From Microbispora sp. NBC_01189 (GTDB taxonomy: Bacteria > Actinomycetota > Actinomycetes > Streptosporangiales > Streptosporangiaceae), in NCBI RefSeq assembly GCF_036010665.1, contig NZ_CP108581.1, forward strand, positions 5,885,501 through 5,949,500: a DNA stretch of 64,000 bases. The letters run 5' to 3'. This document shows positions 18,681 through 27,172 of this stretch, piece after piece; positions within the stretch are counted from its first letter, which is position 1; each line of letters opens with the position of its first letter. Position numbers and translations under genes: made by a program. Under the pieces are notes generated by a model. It ran no database searches and was not told the origin of the DNA. It saw nothing but the letters and a program-made list of their open reading frames with translations.

Positions 18681-19295
18681 TCACCCTCTGGAGGCGGCGG
18701 CCCTGAGCGCGCCGAAGACGAGAGCGGTCGAGGCGGCGCCGGGGTCCTCGTGCCCGACGCTGCGCGGTCCCAGGTAGCTCGCCCTGCCCTTGCGCGCCTG
18801 CAGCGGCACCGTGGCCCTGGCCCCCTCCGCCGCCTCCAGGGCCTCCTCCGGCTTCAGCCCGTCCTGTACGGCCCGGGACAGCGCCGCGGCGGCGGGGGCG
18901 AGGGCGTCGACCATCGTCTTGTCGCCCTCTGCCGCCGAGCCGAGGCGCCGTACGCCGGCCAGGGCCGCGTCGACGCCCGCGCTCAGCTCGGCGGGCGAGA
19001 TCTCGGTGGCCTCGCCGAACGCCTTGCCCATCTCCCGGAAGGCGGTGCCGTAGAGGGGGCCGGAGGCGCCGCCCACCTTGCGGATCAGCGTGGTGCCCGT
19101 CAGCACGAGGAGCGCGCCGGGGGTCCGCGGCGGGGCGGCGGCCAGCGCCTCACCGACGGCGGTGAACCCGCGGTCGAGGTTCGTCCCGTGGTCGGCGTCG
19201 CCGATCGCGGCGTCCAGTTCGGTGAGGTGGTCACGCCCGGCCCGTACGGCGGAAGTGATCTCCTCGATCCAGGCGGCGAAGAACTCGGTGTTCAC
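18681..19295 (-). CDS. dhaL: DhaL: ADP-binding subunit of dihydroxyacetone kinase
   Basis: Carries tightly bound ADP as the phosphoryl carrier between DhaM and dihydroxyacetone on DhaK. The 204-residue protein shows the Mg/nucleotide motif ELDAAIGDADHGTNLDRG (residues 26-43), with its conserved aspartates, then TLIRKVGGASGPLYGT and AEGDKTMVDAL. Length is normal and the start is GTG 19295. It looks intact although its partner dhaK is frameshifted. Confidence 0.92.
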   Translation of the reverse strand: MNTEFFAAWIEEITSAVRAGRDHLTELDAAIGDADHGTNLDRGFTAVGEALAAAPPRTPGALLVLTGTTLIRKVGGASGPLYGTAFREMGKAFGEATEISPAELSAGVDAALAGVRRLGSAAEGDKTMVDALAPAAAALSRAVQDGLKPEEALEAAEGARATVPLQARKGRASYLGPRSVGHEDPGAASTALVFGALRAAASRG

Positions 19296-19405
19296 GAAGC
19301 GGCTCCCAGGGCGGGTCTCAGGGCGATCTCAGAGGGGATCTCGGGGCTGAGCCGAAGGCGGGTTCCGGGACGGCTCCGGGGCGCACGTCCCCGGCCGGGT
19401 CTCGG

Positions 19406-20390
19406 TCAGCGGCCCGAGCGCAGCGCGGGCGTCTCCACCGGCGCGTCCCAGAGGCGGGTGAGCTCGCCGGTCAGCGCGCAGGTCGTCACCATGAAGCCCT
19501 GCATGTCGAGGCTGGTCACGTAGTTGCCGACCAGGCTGCGCACGACCGTCGCGCCCTTCTCCCGGAGGTACGCCTCCACCTCGGCGAAGACGACGTACAG
19601 CTCGATGAGCGGCGTCCCGCCCATGCCGTTGACCAGTCTCGCCGGACGGCGGCAGGTCGTCGCCGATCGCGTCCACGGCGATGCGGGCGATCTCGCGGGC
19701 CTCGCCCAGCGCGGCGCGGCTGCGGCCGGGCTCGCCGTGGATGCCGATGCCGAGCTCGATCTCCGTCTCGCCGAGCTCGAAGGTGGGCCTGCCGGCCGCC
19801 GGGACGGTGCAGGGTGTCAGCGCCACACCGAAGGACCGGCTTCGCTCGTTGACCTCCCGGGCCACCCGCGCCACCTCGGCGAGGGGCGCGCCGGTCTCCG
19901 CCAGCGCGCCGGCGATCTTCTCCACGAACAGCGTGGCCCCGGTGCCCCGGCGGCCCGCCGTGTAGAGGGAGTCGCGCACGGCCACGTCGTCGTTCACCAG
20001 CACGGTGGCGACCTCGACGCCCTCGTCGCCGCTGAGCTCGGCGGCCATCTCGAAGTTGAGCACGTCGCCGGTGTAGTTCTTCACGACGTGCAGCACGCCC
20101 GCGCCGCCGTCCACGCCCTTGGTGGCCTCGACGAGCTGGTCGGGCACGGGTGAGGTGAAGACCTCCCCGGGGCAGGCCGCGTCGAGCATGCCGTGCCCGA
20201 CGAACCCGGCGTGCAGGGGCTCGTGCCCGGAGCCGCCGCCGGAGACCAGCCCGACCTTGCCGGGACGGGGGCCCTCCGCGCGGAAGACGACGGCGTTCTC
20301 CAGGTCCACGCGGAGCGAGGGGTGGGCGGCGGCCATGCCGCGCAGCGCGTCGGAGACGAGCGAACCGGCGCTGTTGATCAGCTTCTTCAC
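19406..20390 (-). pseudogene. dhaK: DhaK: dihydroxyacetone-binding subunit, single-base frameshift
   Basis: From GTG 20390 the frame encodes [36 protein letters not shown] and [13 protein letters not shown], where the His covalently holds dihydroxyacetone. Near 19635 the frame breaks. The correct continuation ([19 protein letters not shown] ... ALRSGR) is read in another frame and stops at 19406. Re-adding one base in CCGGCGAGACTGG restores the gene. Unless this is a sequencing error, DHA kinase activity is lost and DhaL/DhaM are orphaned. Confidence 0.88.
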
Positions 20391-20590
20391 AGACGTCTCC
20401 CTCGTGCCTGCTCGTGCTTCCTCGCGAAGTCGCGGGCCCGGCCGGCCCGTTCCCGACCTTCGTCCGGCCGGACCGGCGACGTCAAGGGGCGCGCCCGTAC
20501 GGCTCCGCTTGTGTAAAGAGCGTCATATGGCGTCCGGGGGGGACGGTATAGGAGGATCAGCGGGGGGTGTCCTGACAGTTGGGAGGCGGA
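20391..20590. other. Divergent intergenic region dhaK / ThDP-enzyme pair
   Basis: 200 bases that must hold promoters for both directions. No clear operator was recognised. Confidence 0.4.
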
Positions 20591-20749
20591 ATGTCGGTGT
20601 TGCGGGATCTGCTGGACGGCACGCGGGGAGGGGGGATCGACGTCCTCGACCTCACCGCGCCGCTGAGCGAGCGGACACCGATCCTCGCCGAGGAAACGCC
20701 GATCGCGGGCATCAGCCCGGTCCGCGTGCCGGCGCTGGTGGAGCGGTGA
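20591..20749 (+). CDS. 52-residue cyclase-like minigene, translationally coupled to next gene
   Basis: ATG 20591 has a strong ribosome site (GGGAGGCGGA directly upstream). The protein reads MSVLRDLLDG, then IDVLDLTAPLSERTPIL, which matches the first strand and DLT-x-PLS-x-x-TP motif of the cyclase/kynurenine formamidase family (normally 210-260 residues). It then ends after 52 codons, and the metal-binding HxGTHxD motif is absent. Its TGA overlaps the GTG start of the ThDP enzyme (GTGA). It is either a truncated remnant serving as a leader cistron or a genuine small protein. Confidence 0.55.
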   Translation: MSVLRDLLDGTRGGGIDVLDLTAPLSERTPILAEETPIAGISPVRVPALVER

Positions 20750-22530
20750 ACGTCGCGGAGGCCGTCGGCGCGGTCCTCGCCTCCCTCGGCGTGCGGGCGG
20801 CCTTCGGTGTCGTCGGCAGCGGCAACTTCCACGTCACCAACGCGCTCGCCGAGCACGGCGTGCGCTACGTCGCGGCGCGGCACGAGTGCGGCGCCGCCAC
20901 GATGGCCGACGCCTACGCCCGGATGAGCGGCACGGTCACGATCGTGTCGGTCCACCAGGGGCCCGGCCTGACCAACGCGCTGACCGGCGTCACCGAGGCC
21001 GCCAAGAGCCGGACGCCGCTGCTGGTGCTCGCCCCGGAGGCGACCTCGCCCACCTCCAACTTCCGGATCGACCAGGCCGCGCTCGCCGAGGCCGTGGGCG
21101 CGCACTGCGCCCGCATCGGGTCGGCCGAGACGGTCCTGGACGACACCGTGATGGCCTTCCTCGCCGCCCTGCTCGGGCGGCGCACCGTGGTGCTCAACCT
21201 GCCGCTGGACGTGCAGGCCGAGGAGCTTCCCGAGGAGACCGCCGAGTCCGTACGCGAACTGGTGGCGGGCCGGGGCGGCGCGCACCGCGGCGTGGCGAGC
21301 CGCGTCCCCGCGCCCTGGGGGCTCACGTTCCCCAAGGAGCCGTCCCTGGAAACGCCGACCGGAACGCCGACCGGAACGCCGGCGGAGGAGGGGGAGCCGG
21401 AGGGGCTCGCGGCGGAGCCGTCCGACGCGCTCACCCGGTTCGCGCGGCTGCTGGCCGGGGCGAGCCGCCCGGTCTTCGTGGCCGGGCGGGGCGCGAGGGG
21501 CGCCCGCCGCGAGCTGGAGGCGCTCGGCGAGCAGGTCGGCGCGCTGTTCGCGACCTCGGCGGTCGCCAAGGGCCACTTCCACGGCAGCCCCTGGGACCTC
21601 GACGTCAGCGGCGGGTTCGCAACCCCGCTCGCGGCCGAGCTGATCCGCGACGCCGATCTGGTCGTGGGGTGGGGGTGCTCGTTCACCACGTGGACCACCC
21701 GGCACGGCACGCTCATCGGGCCGGAGGCCGCGGTGGTCCAGGTGGACCTCGATCCCGACGCCCTCGGCGTCCACCGCGAGGTGGACCTCGGCGTCGTCGG
21801 CGACGTCCGCGAGACCGCGCGGGCGGTCGCCGCCCTGCTCGCCGGGCCCGGGGGGCGGAGCGAGCCCGCGCCCGGCTACCGCACCCCCGAGATCGCCGCG
21901 CGGATCGCCCGCGAGGGGCGCTGGCGCGACGTGCCGTACGAGGACACCGGCGCCGGGGGCCGCATCGACCCCCGCACGCTGACGATCGGGCTCGACCACC
22001 TGCTCCCGGAGGAGCGCCTGGTGGCCGTCGACTCGGGCAACTTCATGGGTTATCCCTCGATGTTCCTCACCGTGCCCGACGGCAGCGCGTTCTGCTTCAC
22101 CCAGGCGTTCCAGTCGATCGGGCTGGGCCTCGCCACCGCGATCGGGGCGGCCCTCGCCCGGCCCGACCGCGTGACGGTCGCCGCGCTGGGCGACGGCGGC
22201 GCCCTGATGGGCATCGCCGAACTGGAGACGGTCGTACGGCTCGGCCTGCCGATGATGGTCGTCGTCTACGACGACGAGGAGTACGGCGCGGAGGTGCACC
22301 ACTTCGCCCCGCACGGGCTCCCGGTCGGCGCCGTCACCTTCCCGCCCGTGGACATCGCCGCCATCGGCCGGGGCTTCGGATGCGAGGCGGTGACCGTGCG
22401 TACGGAGGAGGACCTGGCCGGCGTCGCCGCCTGGCTGAAGGGCCCGCGCGACAAGCCGCTCGTCGTCCACGCGAAGGTCACCGCCGACACTCCGGCGTGG
22501 TGGCTGGAGGAGGCGTTCCGCGGACACTGA
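20746..22530 (+). CDS. Thiamine diphosphate-dependent enzyme (acetolactate synthase / benzoylformate decarboxylase-like)
   Basis: 594 residues with the three domains of the ThDP-enzyme family. The N-terminal Pyr domain has the catalytic glutamate in ARHECGAATMADAYAR (about residue 48). A central DHS-like Rossmann domain follows, with VVGWGCSFTTW, then the C-terminal PP domain with Mg/ThDP motif GDGGALMG and YDDEEYG. It decarboxylates or ligates a 2-oxo acid; the substrate cannot be told. The linker near residue 205 carries a small repeat (TGTPTGTP). GTG 20746 overlaps the preceding minigene stop, implying coupled translation. Confidence 0.82.
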   Translation: MNVAEAVGAVLASLGVRAAFGVVGSGNFHVTNALAEHGVRYVAARHECGAATMADAYARMSGTVTIVSVHQGPGLTNALTGVTEAAKSRTPLLVLAPEATSPTSNFRIDQAALAEAVGAHCARIGSAETVLDDTVMAFLAALLGRRTVVLNLPLDVQAEELPEETAESVRELVAGRGGAHRGVASRVPAPWGLTFPKEPSLETPTGTPTGTPAEEGEPEGLAAEPSDALTRFARLLAGASRPVFVAGRGARGARRELEALGEQVGALFATSAVAKGHFHGSPWDLDVSGGFATPLAAELIRDADLVVGWGCSFTTWTTRHGTLIGPEAAVVQVDLDPDALGVHREVDLGVVGDVRETARAVAALLAGPGGRSEPAPGYRTPEIAARIAREGRWRDVPYEDTGAGGRIDPRTLTIGLDHLLPEERLVAVDSGNFMGYPSMFLTVPDGSAFCFTQAFQSIGLGLATAIGAALARPDRVTVAALGDGGALMGIAELETVVRLGLPMMVVVYDDEEYGAEVHHFAPHGLPVGAVTFPPVDIAAIGRGFGCEAVTVRTEEDLAGVAAWLKGPRDKPLVVHAKVTADTPAWWLEEAFRGH

Positions 22531-22554
22531 CAAGCGGCGGGCCGGGGCCGCTCG

Positions 22555-24951
22555 TCACGGCACGGCGGAAGGGCGGCCCTCTCCCTCGAAGAGGGGCATC
22601 CGCGCATGCGCGGGGTCGTTCACCTCGGCGGCCAGCAGGGCCACGCCGATCTCCCCCTTGTAGAGGCTCTCCCGGCGGAACGCGTAGCCCTCGATGGAGG
22701 CCGCGGCGCGGTCGGTCAGGGCGCGTGCGCGGGCGAGCCAGACCGGCTCCCCGAGGTGCCGGTGCAGGCAGAGGAGGGCGTAGGCGCGCCCCGCGTAGCC
22801 GCAGCAGAGATCGCCGGGCGCCCCGGCCCGGTCCTCGTACGCCGTCCAGGCGGCGCCCCGCGCCAGGTGCTCGAACCGGTCGTCGCCGAGGAGGGCGTGT
22901 GCCAGGACCCAGAGGGGGACATGTCCCGCCGCGCCGTTGCACCAGCTCGCGCGCAGGTCGGAGCCGGGCGCGCCGGTCTGGTGCGGCCACCACAGCCCCC
23001 GGCCGGCCGGCTGGGCGAGCGCGCCGAGCTGGCCGAGGCGCTCCCCGACGCCCTCCGGCGGCGGCGCGGACGACGCCTCGCTCCACCGGAGGACCGCGTA
23101 CAGGAACCCGGCCCAGCCGTGGGCGGCGCCGAGCACCTGAGGGTCGGGATCGGCGTCCAGCGGCGGCCGGGCCTCCAGCTCGTCCCAGACGGAGTCACGC
23201 AGCGCGTCGCCGAGCGCGCGGAGCGACGGTTCGGCCGCACCTGGAGGCGCCGCCTCCAGGAGCGCCGCGCAGCCAAGCAGCAGGCCCGCCCGCCCGAACG
23301 CGGCGTCCAGATGCTCGCAGGGCTGGGACGCCGCGGCGGCGAAGTCCCGCACGGCCTCGCGCCGGGCCTGCTCGTCCGCGCGGGCCCCGTCCACCAGCGC
23401 CCGTACGGCATGCACCCCCGCGACGTTGTGATAGTAGGAGCGCGGGCCGAAGATCTCCGGGACGATGTTCGCCTCCGCGTTCCAGAACGCCGCCTCCTCG
23501 CCGCTGGACGCCAGCGCCCGCGCCGACCACAGATCGGCCGCCGCCAGCAGGGCCTCGTCGTCGCGGAGGCACGCCACCCGGAGCAGGGCGTACGCGAAGC
23601 CGGCCGCCCCGTTCATCACGGACGCGGTCGGCGCGGCGAGGCCGCCGTCGAACAGCGCTCCGGGCACGGCGAGCCGTTCGAGCACATGGCCGAGGAGCCG
23701 GTCGGCGGGCCCCGGCGTGTCGCGGGCGGGCGACGGTGACGAGACCGAGGCCGGGGCCGCCAGGTCGCGGGCGGCGGCCTCGCGCAACGCGTCCAGGAGG
23801 TCCTCGACCGAGGGATACCTGTCCCGCGGTGACTTGGCCAGCGCGCGGTGGACCACGGTCTCGACCGCCCGCAGGCCGTCACGGCCGTGGGCACGGAAGG
23901 GGGACGGCGGCTGCTCCGCCACCTGCCGTAGCATCTCCTGCGGCTCCAGCGAGAAGTCGTGGGTGTGGGCGCCGGTCAGCAGCAGGTAGGTGAGCGCGCC
24001 GAGGGCGTACTGCTCTCCGGCGAACGTCGGCGGTGGGGGCGGCAGCCCCGCGAGGCGGGCGCGGGCGACCTCGGGTTCGAGGAAGAAGTCGATTCCGCCG
24101 CGCCCGCCACGCGGCGCGGCGGGCCCGACGGCGAAGCCGAAGTCGACGAGGGTGACGGAGCCGTCGGCGGCCACCCGGACGTTGCGGGGATGGACGTCTC
24201 CGTGGAGCACGTCCCGCCGGTGCAGACGGCGGTACGCGTCGATGAGCCGCTCCGCCAGGCCGGTGTGGGCGGGGCGGCCCGCCGAGGGGTCCAGTTCGCG
24301 GAGTTCGGCGGCCGCCTGGTGGAGGTCGACGCCCGGGCACCACGACTCGGCCAGGAACGGCCGTCCCTCGAACTCCCCCTGCTCCAGCAGGGCGGGGCTC
24401 ACCTTCCCGTCGAGATGCCGCAGGATGCGGGCCTCGTGGGCGAGCACGGCGGCCATCGGATGCGCGGGCGCGGCGGCGGCGCCGGCCCGTGCGATCTTGA
24501 GCGCGACGGCCGCGCCGCCGGGATCCCTCGCCTCGTAGACCTCGGTGTCGATGACGACGTGGACCGGCCGGACGATCTCGTACGGGCCCACCCGGTCGCC
24601 GGGCGTGAAGGCGCCGGTGATCGGCCGGGCCAGCTCGGACTCCGCCGCGAGGAGCAGCCCTTCGCGCACGAACCCGGCCAGGACCGGGAACGCGTCGTCG
24701 AGCGTCGCGCGGGGGTCGGAGCCCTCCGCGGAGCAGAACGCCACCACGGCGTCGACGATCGTCGACGGCGTCCGGAACCGCTCCAGCAGCGCCGCGGTCC
24801 TGGCGTCCACGACGGTGGTCGTCGTGCGGGAGCGCGGGCGGGTCACGCAGTGGTCGCCGTCCTCGTGTTCCATCCGGTCCCGCATGCCGGGGGCGAGCCG
24901 GGAGACGGGGACGATGACGACGTCCTCGGGGAGGAGCAGGGAACCGAGCAT
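22555..24951 (-). CDS. Fused RRE-like / protein kinase / LanC cyclase (lanthionine synthetase-like)
   Basis: 798 residues. Residues 30-105 resemble a PqqD-type peptide-recognition (RRE) fold (VVDARTAALLERF ... FVREGLLL). A Ser/Thr kinase follows, with VALKIARAG (Lys152), HGDVHPRN (catalytic Asp252) and DFG (270-272). The C-terminal half is a LanC toroid with zinc ligands in WCNGAAG (Cys671) and LCCGYAG (Cys716, Cys717). The last site is Cys-Cys where most LanC enzymes have Cys-His; the three-Cys form is known from ProcM-type enzymes. The kinase would phosphorylate Ser/Thr and the LanC part close thioethers. No lyase domain is fused; the upstream gene may supply it. Start ATG 24951 is 11 bases after that gene. 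Confidence 0.85.
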   Translation of the reverse strand: MLGSLLLPEDVVIVPVSRLAPGMRDRMEHEDGDHCVTRPRSRTTTTVVDARTAALLERFRTPSTIVDAVVAFCSAEGSDPRATLDDAFPVLAGFVREGLLLAAESELARPITGAFTPGDRVGPYEIVRPVHVVIDTEVYEARDPGGAAVALKIARAGAAAAPAHPMAAVLAHEARILRHLDGKVSPALLEQGEFEGRPFLAESWCPGVDLHQAAAELRELDPSAGRPAHTGLAERLIDAYRRLHRRDVLHGDVHPRNVRVAADGSVTLVDFGFAVGPAAPRGGRGGIDFFLEPEVARARLAGLPPPPPTFAGEQYALGALTYLLLTGAHTHDFSLEPQEMLRQVAEQPPSPFRAHGRDGLRAVETVVHRALAKSPRDRYPSVEDLLDALREAAARDLAAPASVSSPSPARDTPGPADRLLGHVLERLAVPGALFDGGLAAPTASVMNGAAGFAYALLRVACLRDDEALLAAADLWSARALASSGEEAAFWNAEANIVPEIFGPRSYYHNVAGVHAVRALVDGARADEQARREAVRDFAAAASQPCEHLDAAFGRAGLLLGCAALLEAAPPGAAEPSLRALGDALRDSVWDELEARPPLDADPDPQVLGAAHGWAGFLYAVLRWSEASSAPPPEGVGERLGQLGALAQPAGRGLWWPHQTGAPGSDLRASWCNGAAGHVPLWVLAHALLGDDRFEHLARGAAWTAYEDRAGAPGDLCCGYAGRAYALLCLHRHLGEPVWLARARALTDRAAASIEGYAFRRESLYKGEIGVALLAAEVNDPAHARMPLFEGEGRPSAVP

Positions 24952-24962
24952 CCGACCGTCCT

Positions 24963-26120
24963 TCAGCCGCTCATGAGGACCCGCGGCCACATGCCGCCGG
25001 CCGGGATCCACGTGTCGGTGTCCACGCCCCCGGCGCGCAACCGGTCGAGGGCGAACCGCCACGGTTCGAGGCCGTCCATGTCCGCGGCGCGGGTGGCGAT
25101 CAGGTATTCGGCGAGCCGTTCGCTCACCCACATCCGCCAGCTGGAGTGGGCTCCCCACTGCCGCCCGTACGCCGGCGGGTCGGCGCCCCAGGACAGCAGG
25201 CCGTCGCCGGTCACGGCGGCGGTGAACGGCACGCCGTGGGCGGCGCGTCCGGCGAGCGCCGCCTCCAGCGTGCCGGCGGCGCGCCGCAGGTCGTCGAGCC
25301 GGTCGAAGTAGGCGACGACTTTGTCCGGGCGGCACACGCTGGGCAGGTCGCAGCCCACCTTGAACGCCCGCACGCCGGGAGTGACCGCCAGCGACTCCGC
25401 CACCGTCCCGACGACGCCCTCCATGGCGTCGAGGGCCGGGCTCACGTAGAGCTTGTAGCCGCTCGCCGGCCGGCCCGTCTCGCCGGAGCGGGACCGGAGC
25501 CACCACTGTCTCCAGTGGCGGGAGGTCGTGGGGGAGTGACCGGCCTCGGACCACGCCGCCGTCCACGCGGCGCCCGGTCTGATGCCCAGGTAGGAGGCGA
25601 CCGCCTCCTCGCCGGGGAACCGGCGCCTCAGCCGGGGGGAGAGGGGCCGTCGGCCGTAGGCGTAGAGCCTGCCCGCGAGCATCGGTTCGGCCAGGTGCCG
25701 GAGTCGCTGCCCGCACCGCAGGGCGGCGATCGACAACTCGCCGATCCGGCCGGTCCCGCCGGCCGAGGGCGCGCGGAAGACGAGGGGCCCGGCCGGAGGA
25801 CCCGACACGTACGACCCCTCATGCCTGATCTGGAGCACGCCGTCGGTCACCAGACGCGCGACGGTCTCTTCCAGACGGTCGCCGAGGCGGGCCGCGGCGT
25901 ACCGGGGAAACGGCCCCGGCTCGGCCAGCGAGAAGAACAGCAGGGCCGTCTCGCACGACACGGACCGCCAATCGAGTTCCGCACCAGGACGGGGGCGCAG
26001 CACCCCGTAGTCGTCCTCGCCCGCCGAGCCCGGTTGTGCGCGTTCGGCCGCGCCGAGGCGGTCCGTCAGGACGAGCTCGTAATCGGGGTTCGCGCGGAAG
26101 ACGGCGCGTTCGATGTCCAT
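24963..26120 (-). CDS. HopA1 / class V lanthipeptide lyase-like protein
   Basis: 385 residues, no signal peptide. The C-terminal half (GYKLYVSPAL, VCRPDKVVAYFD, GVPFTAAVTGDGLLSWG, then a helix after SSWRMW) resembles the HopA1 family. HopA1 members act as the phospho-Ser/Thr lyase (LxmY) in class V lanthipeptide clusters. The N-terminal half has winged-helix flavour (ETVARLVTDGVLQI). In this operon it would remove phosphate to give dehydroalanine before LanC cyclisation, filling the gap left by the kinase-cyclase fusion. The family call is made from motif pattern only. ATG 26120 was chosen; GTG 26141 is possible. Confidence 0.55.
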   Translation of the reverse strand: MDIERAVFRANPDYELVLTDRLGAAERAQPGSAGEDDYGVLRPRPGAELDWRSVSCETALLFFSLAEPGPFPRYAAARLGDRLEETVARLVTDGVLQIRHEGSYVSGPPAGPLVFRAPSAGGTGRIGELSIAALRCGQRLRHLAEPMLAGRLYAYGRRPLSPRLRRRFPGEEAVASYLGIRPGAAWTAAWSEAGHSPTTSRHWRQWWLRSRSGETGRPASGYKLYVSPALDAMEGVVGTVAESLAVTPGVRAFKVGCDLPSVCRPDKVVAYFDRLDDLRRAAGTLEAALAGRAAHGVPFTAAVTGDGLLSWGADPPAYGRQWGAHSSWRMWVSERLAEYLIATRAADMDGLEPWRFALDRLRAGGVDTDTWIPAGGMWPRVLMSG

Positions 26121-26172
26121 TTCCGGTCCGTTTCCGATCACGCGCTCACGTAGGCCGCTGAAACGGTCACCG

Positions 26173-26835
26173 TTACTGTTCGGTTTCCCGTCCCAGAGCG
26201 CGCTCGGCCTCGGAGATCTCGTCGAGTTGTTCGCGGAGCGCCTTGGCGGCGTCGTCCATCTCCTTGAGCCTCGCCTCAAGCCGCAGTTTCAGCACGGGCA
26301 GGTAGTCGGGATCGACCAGCACTCCCTGCCGGTCCGCCGCCGCGTAGACGGCCTGGCTCCAGAAGTCCGCGCACGTCGGCGCGAGGGTGATCTGGTCCTC
26401 GGTGGTGTGGATCGCCCCGCCGGTCCCTCCCGTCGGCCCCTGGTGGATGGGGCTCGGCAGCGAGCAGTAGTGCGGGCACAGGGTCTGCGGCGGGCACGTC
26501 GGGGGAGGCGGGCAGCCCACGCTCACCGTGTGCCAGAGCCCGCAGCTCGCGCCGGCGTCCCCGCACGACGCTCCCGCGTTCCCGCACGACGCTCCCGCGT
26601 TCCCGCACGACGCTCCCGCGTTCCCGCACGACGCTCCCGCGTTCCCGCACGACGCTCCCGCGTTCCCGCACGACGCTCCCGCGTTCCCGTACGACGCTCC
26701 CGCGTCGCCACACGAGGCCCCCGCGTCGCCGCATGACGCGCCCGCGTTCCCGCATCCGGCGGCGTCCGCCAATTCGACGAGTGATCCGCCTTCGCAGGGC
26801 AGCTGAACTCTCAGCCTCTTCGCGCGAAAGGACAT
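26173..26835 (-). CDS. Repeat protein with ten Cys/Ser heptads, likely lanthionine substrate
   Basis: 220 residues from ATG 26835 (GAGGTG ribosome site). A short N-terminus, MSFRAKRLRVQLPCEGG, looks leader-like. Residues 28-97 are ten uninterrupted heptads C-G-[ND]-A-G-A-S, one with Tyr in place of Cys (repeat 4). Next comes a Cys/Pro-rich stretch (CPPPPTCPPQTLCPHYC), then a low-complexity linker and a charged helical end (about 165-218, KLRLEARLKEMDDAAKAL) that could form a coiled coil. There is no signal peptide. First in an operon with lyase-like and kinase-cyclase genes, it is the obvious substrate: Ser to dehydroalanine, then Cys addition. A stable helical C-terminal domain is unusual for a RiPP precursor. 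Confidence 0.72.
   Translation of the reverse strand: MSFRAKRLRVQLPCEGGSLVELADAAGCGNAGASCGDAGASCGDAGASYGNAGASCGNAGASCGNAGASCGNAGASCGNAGASCGNAGASCGDAGASCGLWHTVSVGCPPPPTCPPQTLCPHYCSLPSPIHQGPTGGTGGAIHTTEDQITLAPTCADFWSQAVYAAADRQGVLVDPDYLPVLKLRLEARLKEMDDAAKALREQLDEISEAERALGRETEQ
26545..26754 (-). repeat. 21-bp tandem repeat array, 10 units
   Basis: Ten back-to-back 21-base units encode the heptads. The central units are nearly identical at DNA level (plus-strand unit CTCCCGCGTTCCCGCACGACG), while the outer ones have synonymous and Asn/Asp changes. The pattern points to recent expansion by slippage or unequal crossover under frame and codon constraint. Confidence 0.95.
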
Positions 26836-27172
26836 GGCGCACCTCGATCCCGCGGATTTCGGGAAATCACCGTGGACGAACTGTAGTCCCGGAGAAGGGA
26901 CGGAGTCGACACTTCTTCCTGCCGGAAAATAACGCTATCAAGGCGGAAACAGTTGATTTCCGGTGCTATGTGGCTTAAGTCGTTCGACGCCTCCGCGGGA
27001 CGTCACGCCGCCCCCCGATGAACGGCCGGGTTCCGCGGCGGCGAAGCGGTGTTTCGCGGTTTGACTGGTTCGCAACACCGCTGTTACACAGAGGGGTTGA
27101 CCGCGGGCGAAGGTACGGGGATAACTGGTCCGAGTGGCCGGGGGCCTCGCAACCGTCACCTTGGAGCCGTGC
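26836..27172. promoter_or_regulatory. Divergent promoter region, repeat-protein operon / LAL regulator
   Basis: 337 bases between divergent starts, with an AT-richer core (about 26925-26970) unusual for this genome, as expected for promoters. A TTGACC box near 27097 followed by GGGATAAC about 18 bases on could be the regulator promoter. No inverted repeat was recognised as a LuxR site. Confidence 0.4.

Noticed and set aside
22555..25716. 1,053-residue start for the kinase-LanC gene
   Set aside because: The upstream 255 codons overlap the lyase-like gene in a different frame and are Arg/Gly-rich; ATG 24951 follows that gene's stop by 11 bases.
26545..26754. CRISPR array
   Set aside because: Units are contiguous without spacers and keep a protein frame.
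26276..26842. Arg-rich heptad protein (RERGSVV repeats) in another frame of the repeat array
   Set aside because: Any frame through a 21-bp repeat gives heptads; the chosen frame has the ribosome site, operon fit, Cys/Ser chemistry and a sensible C-terminal helix.
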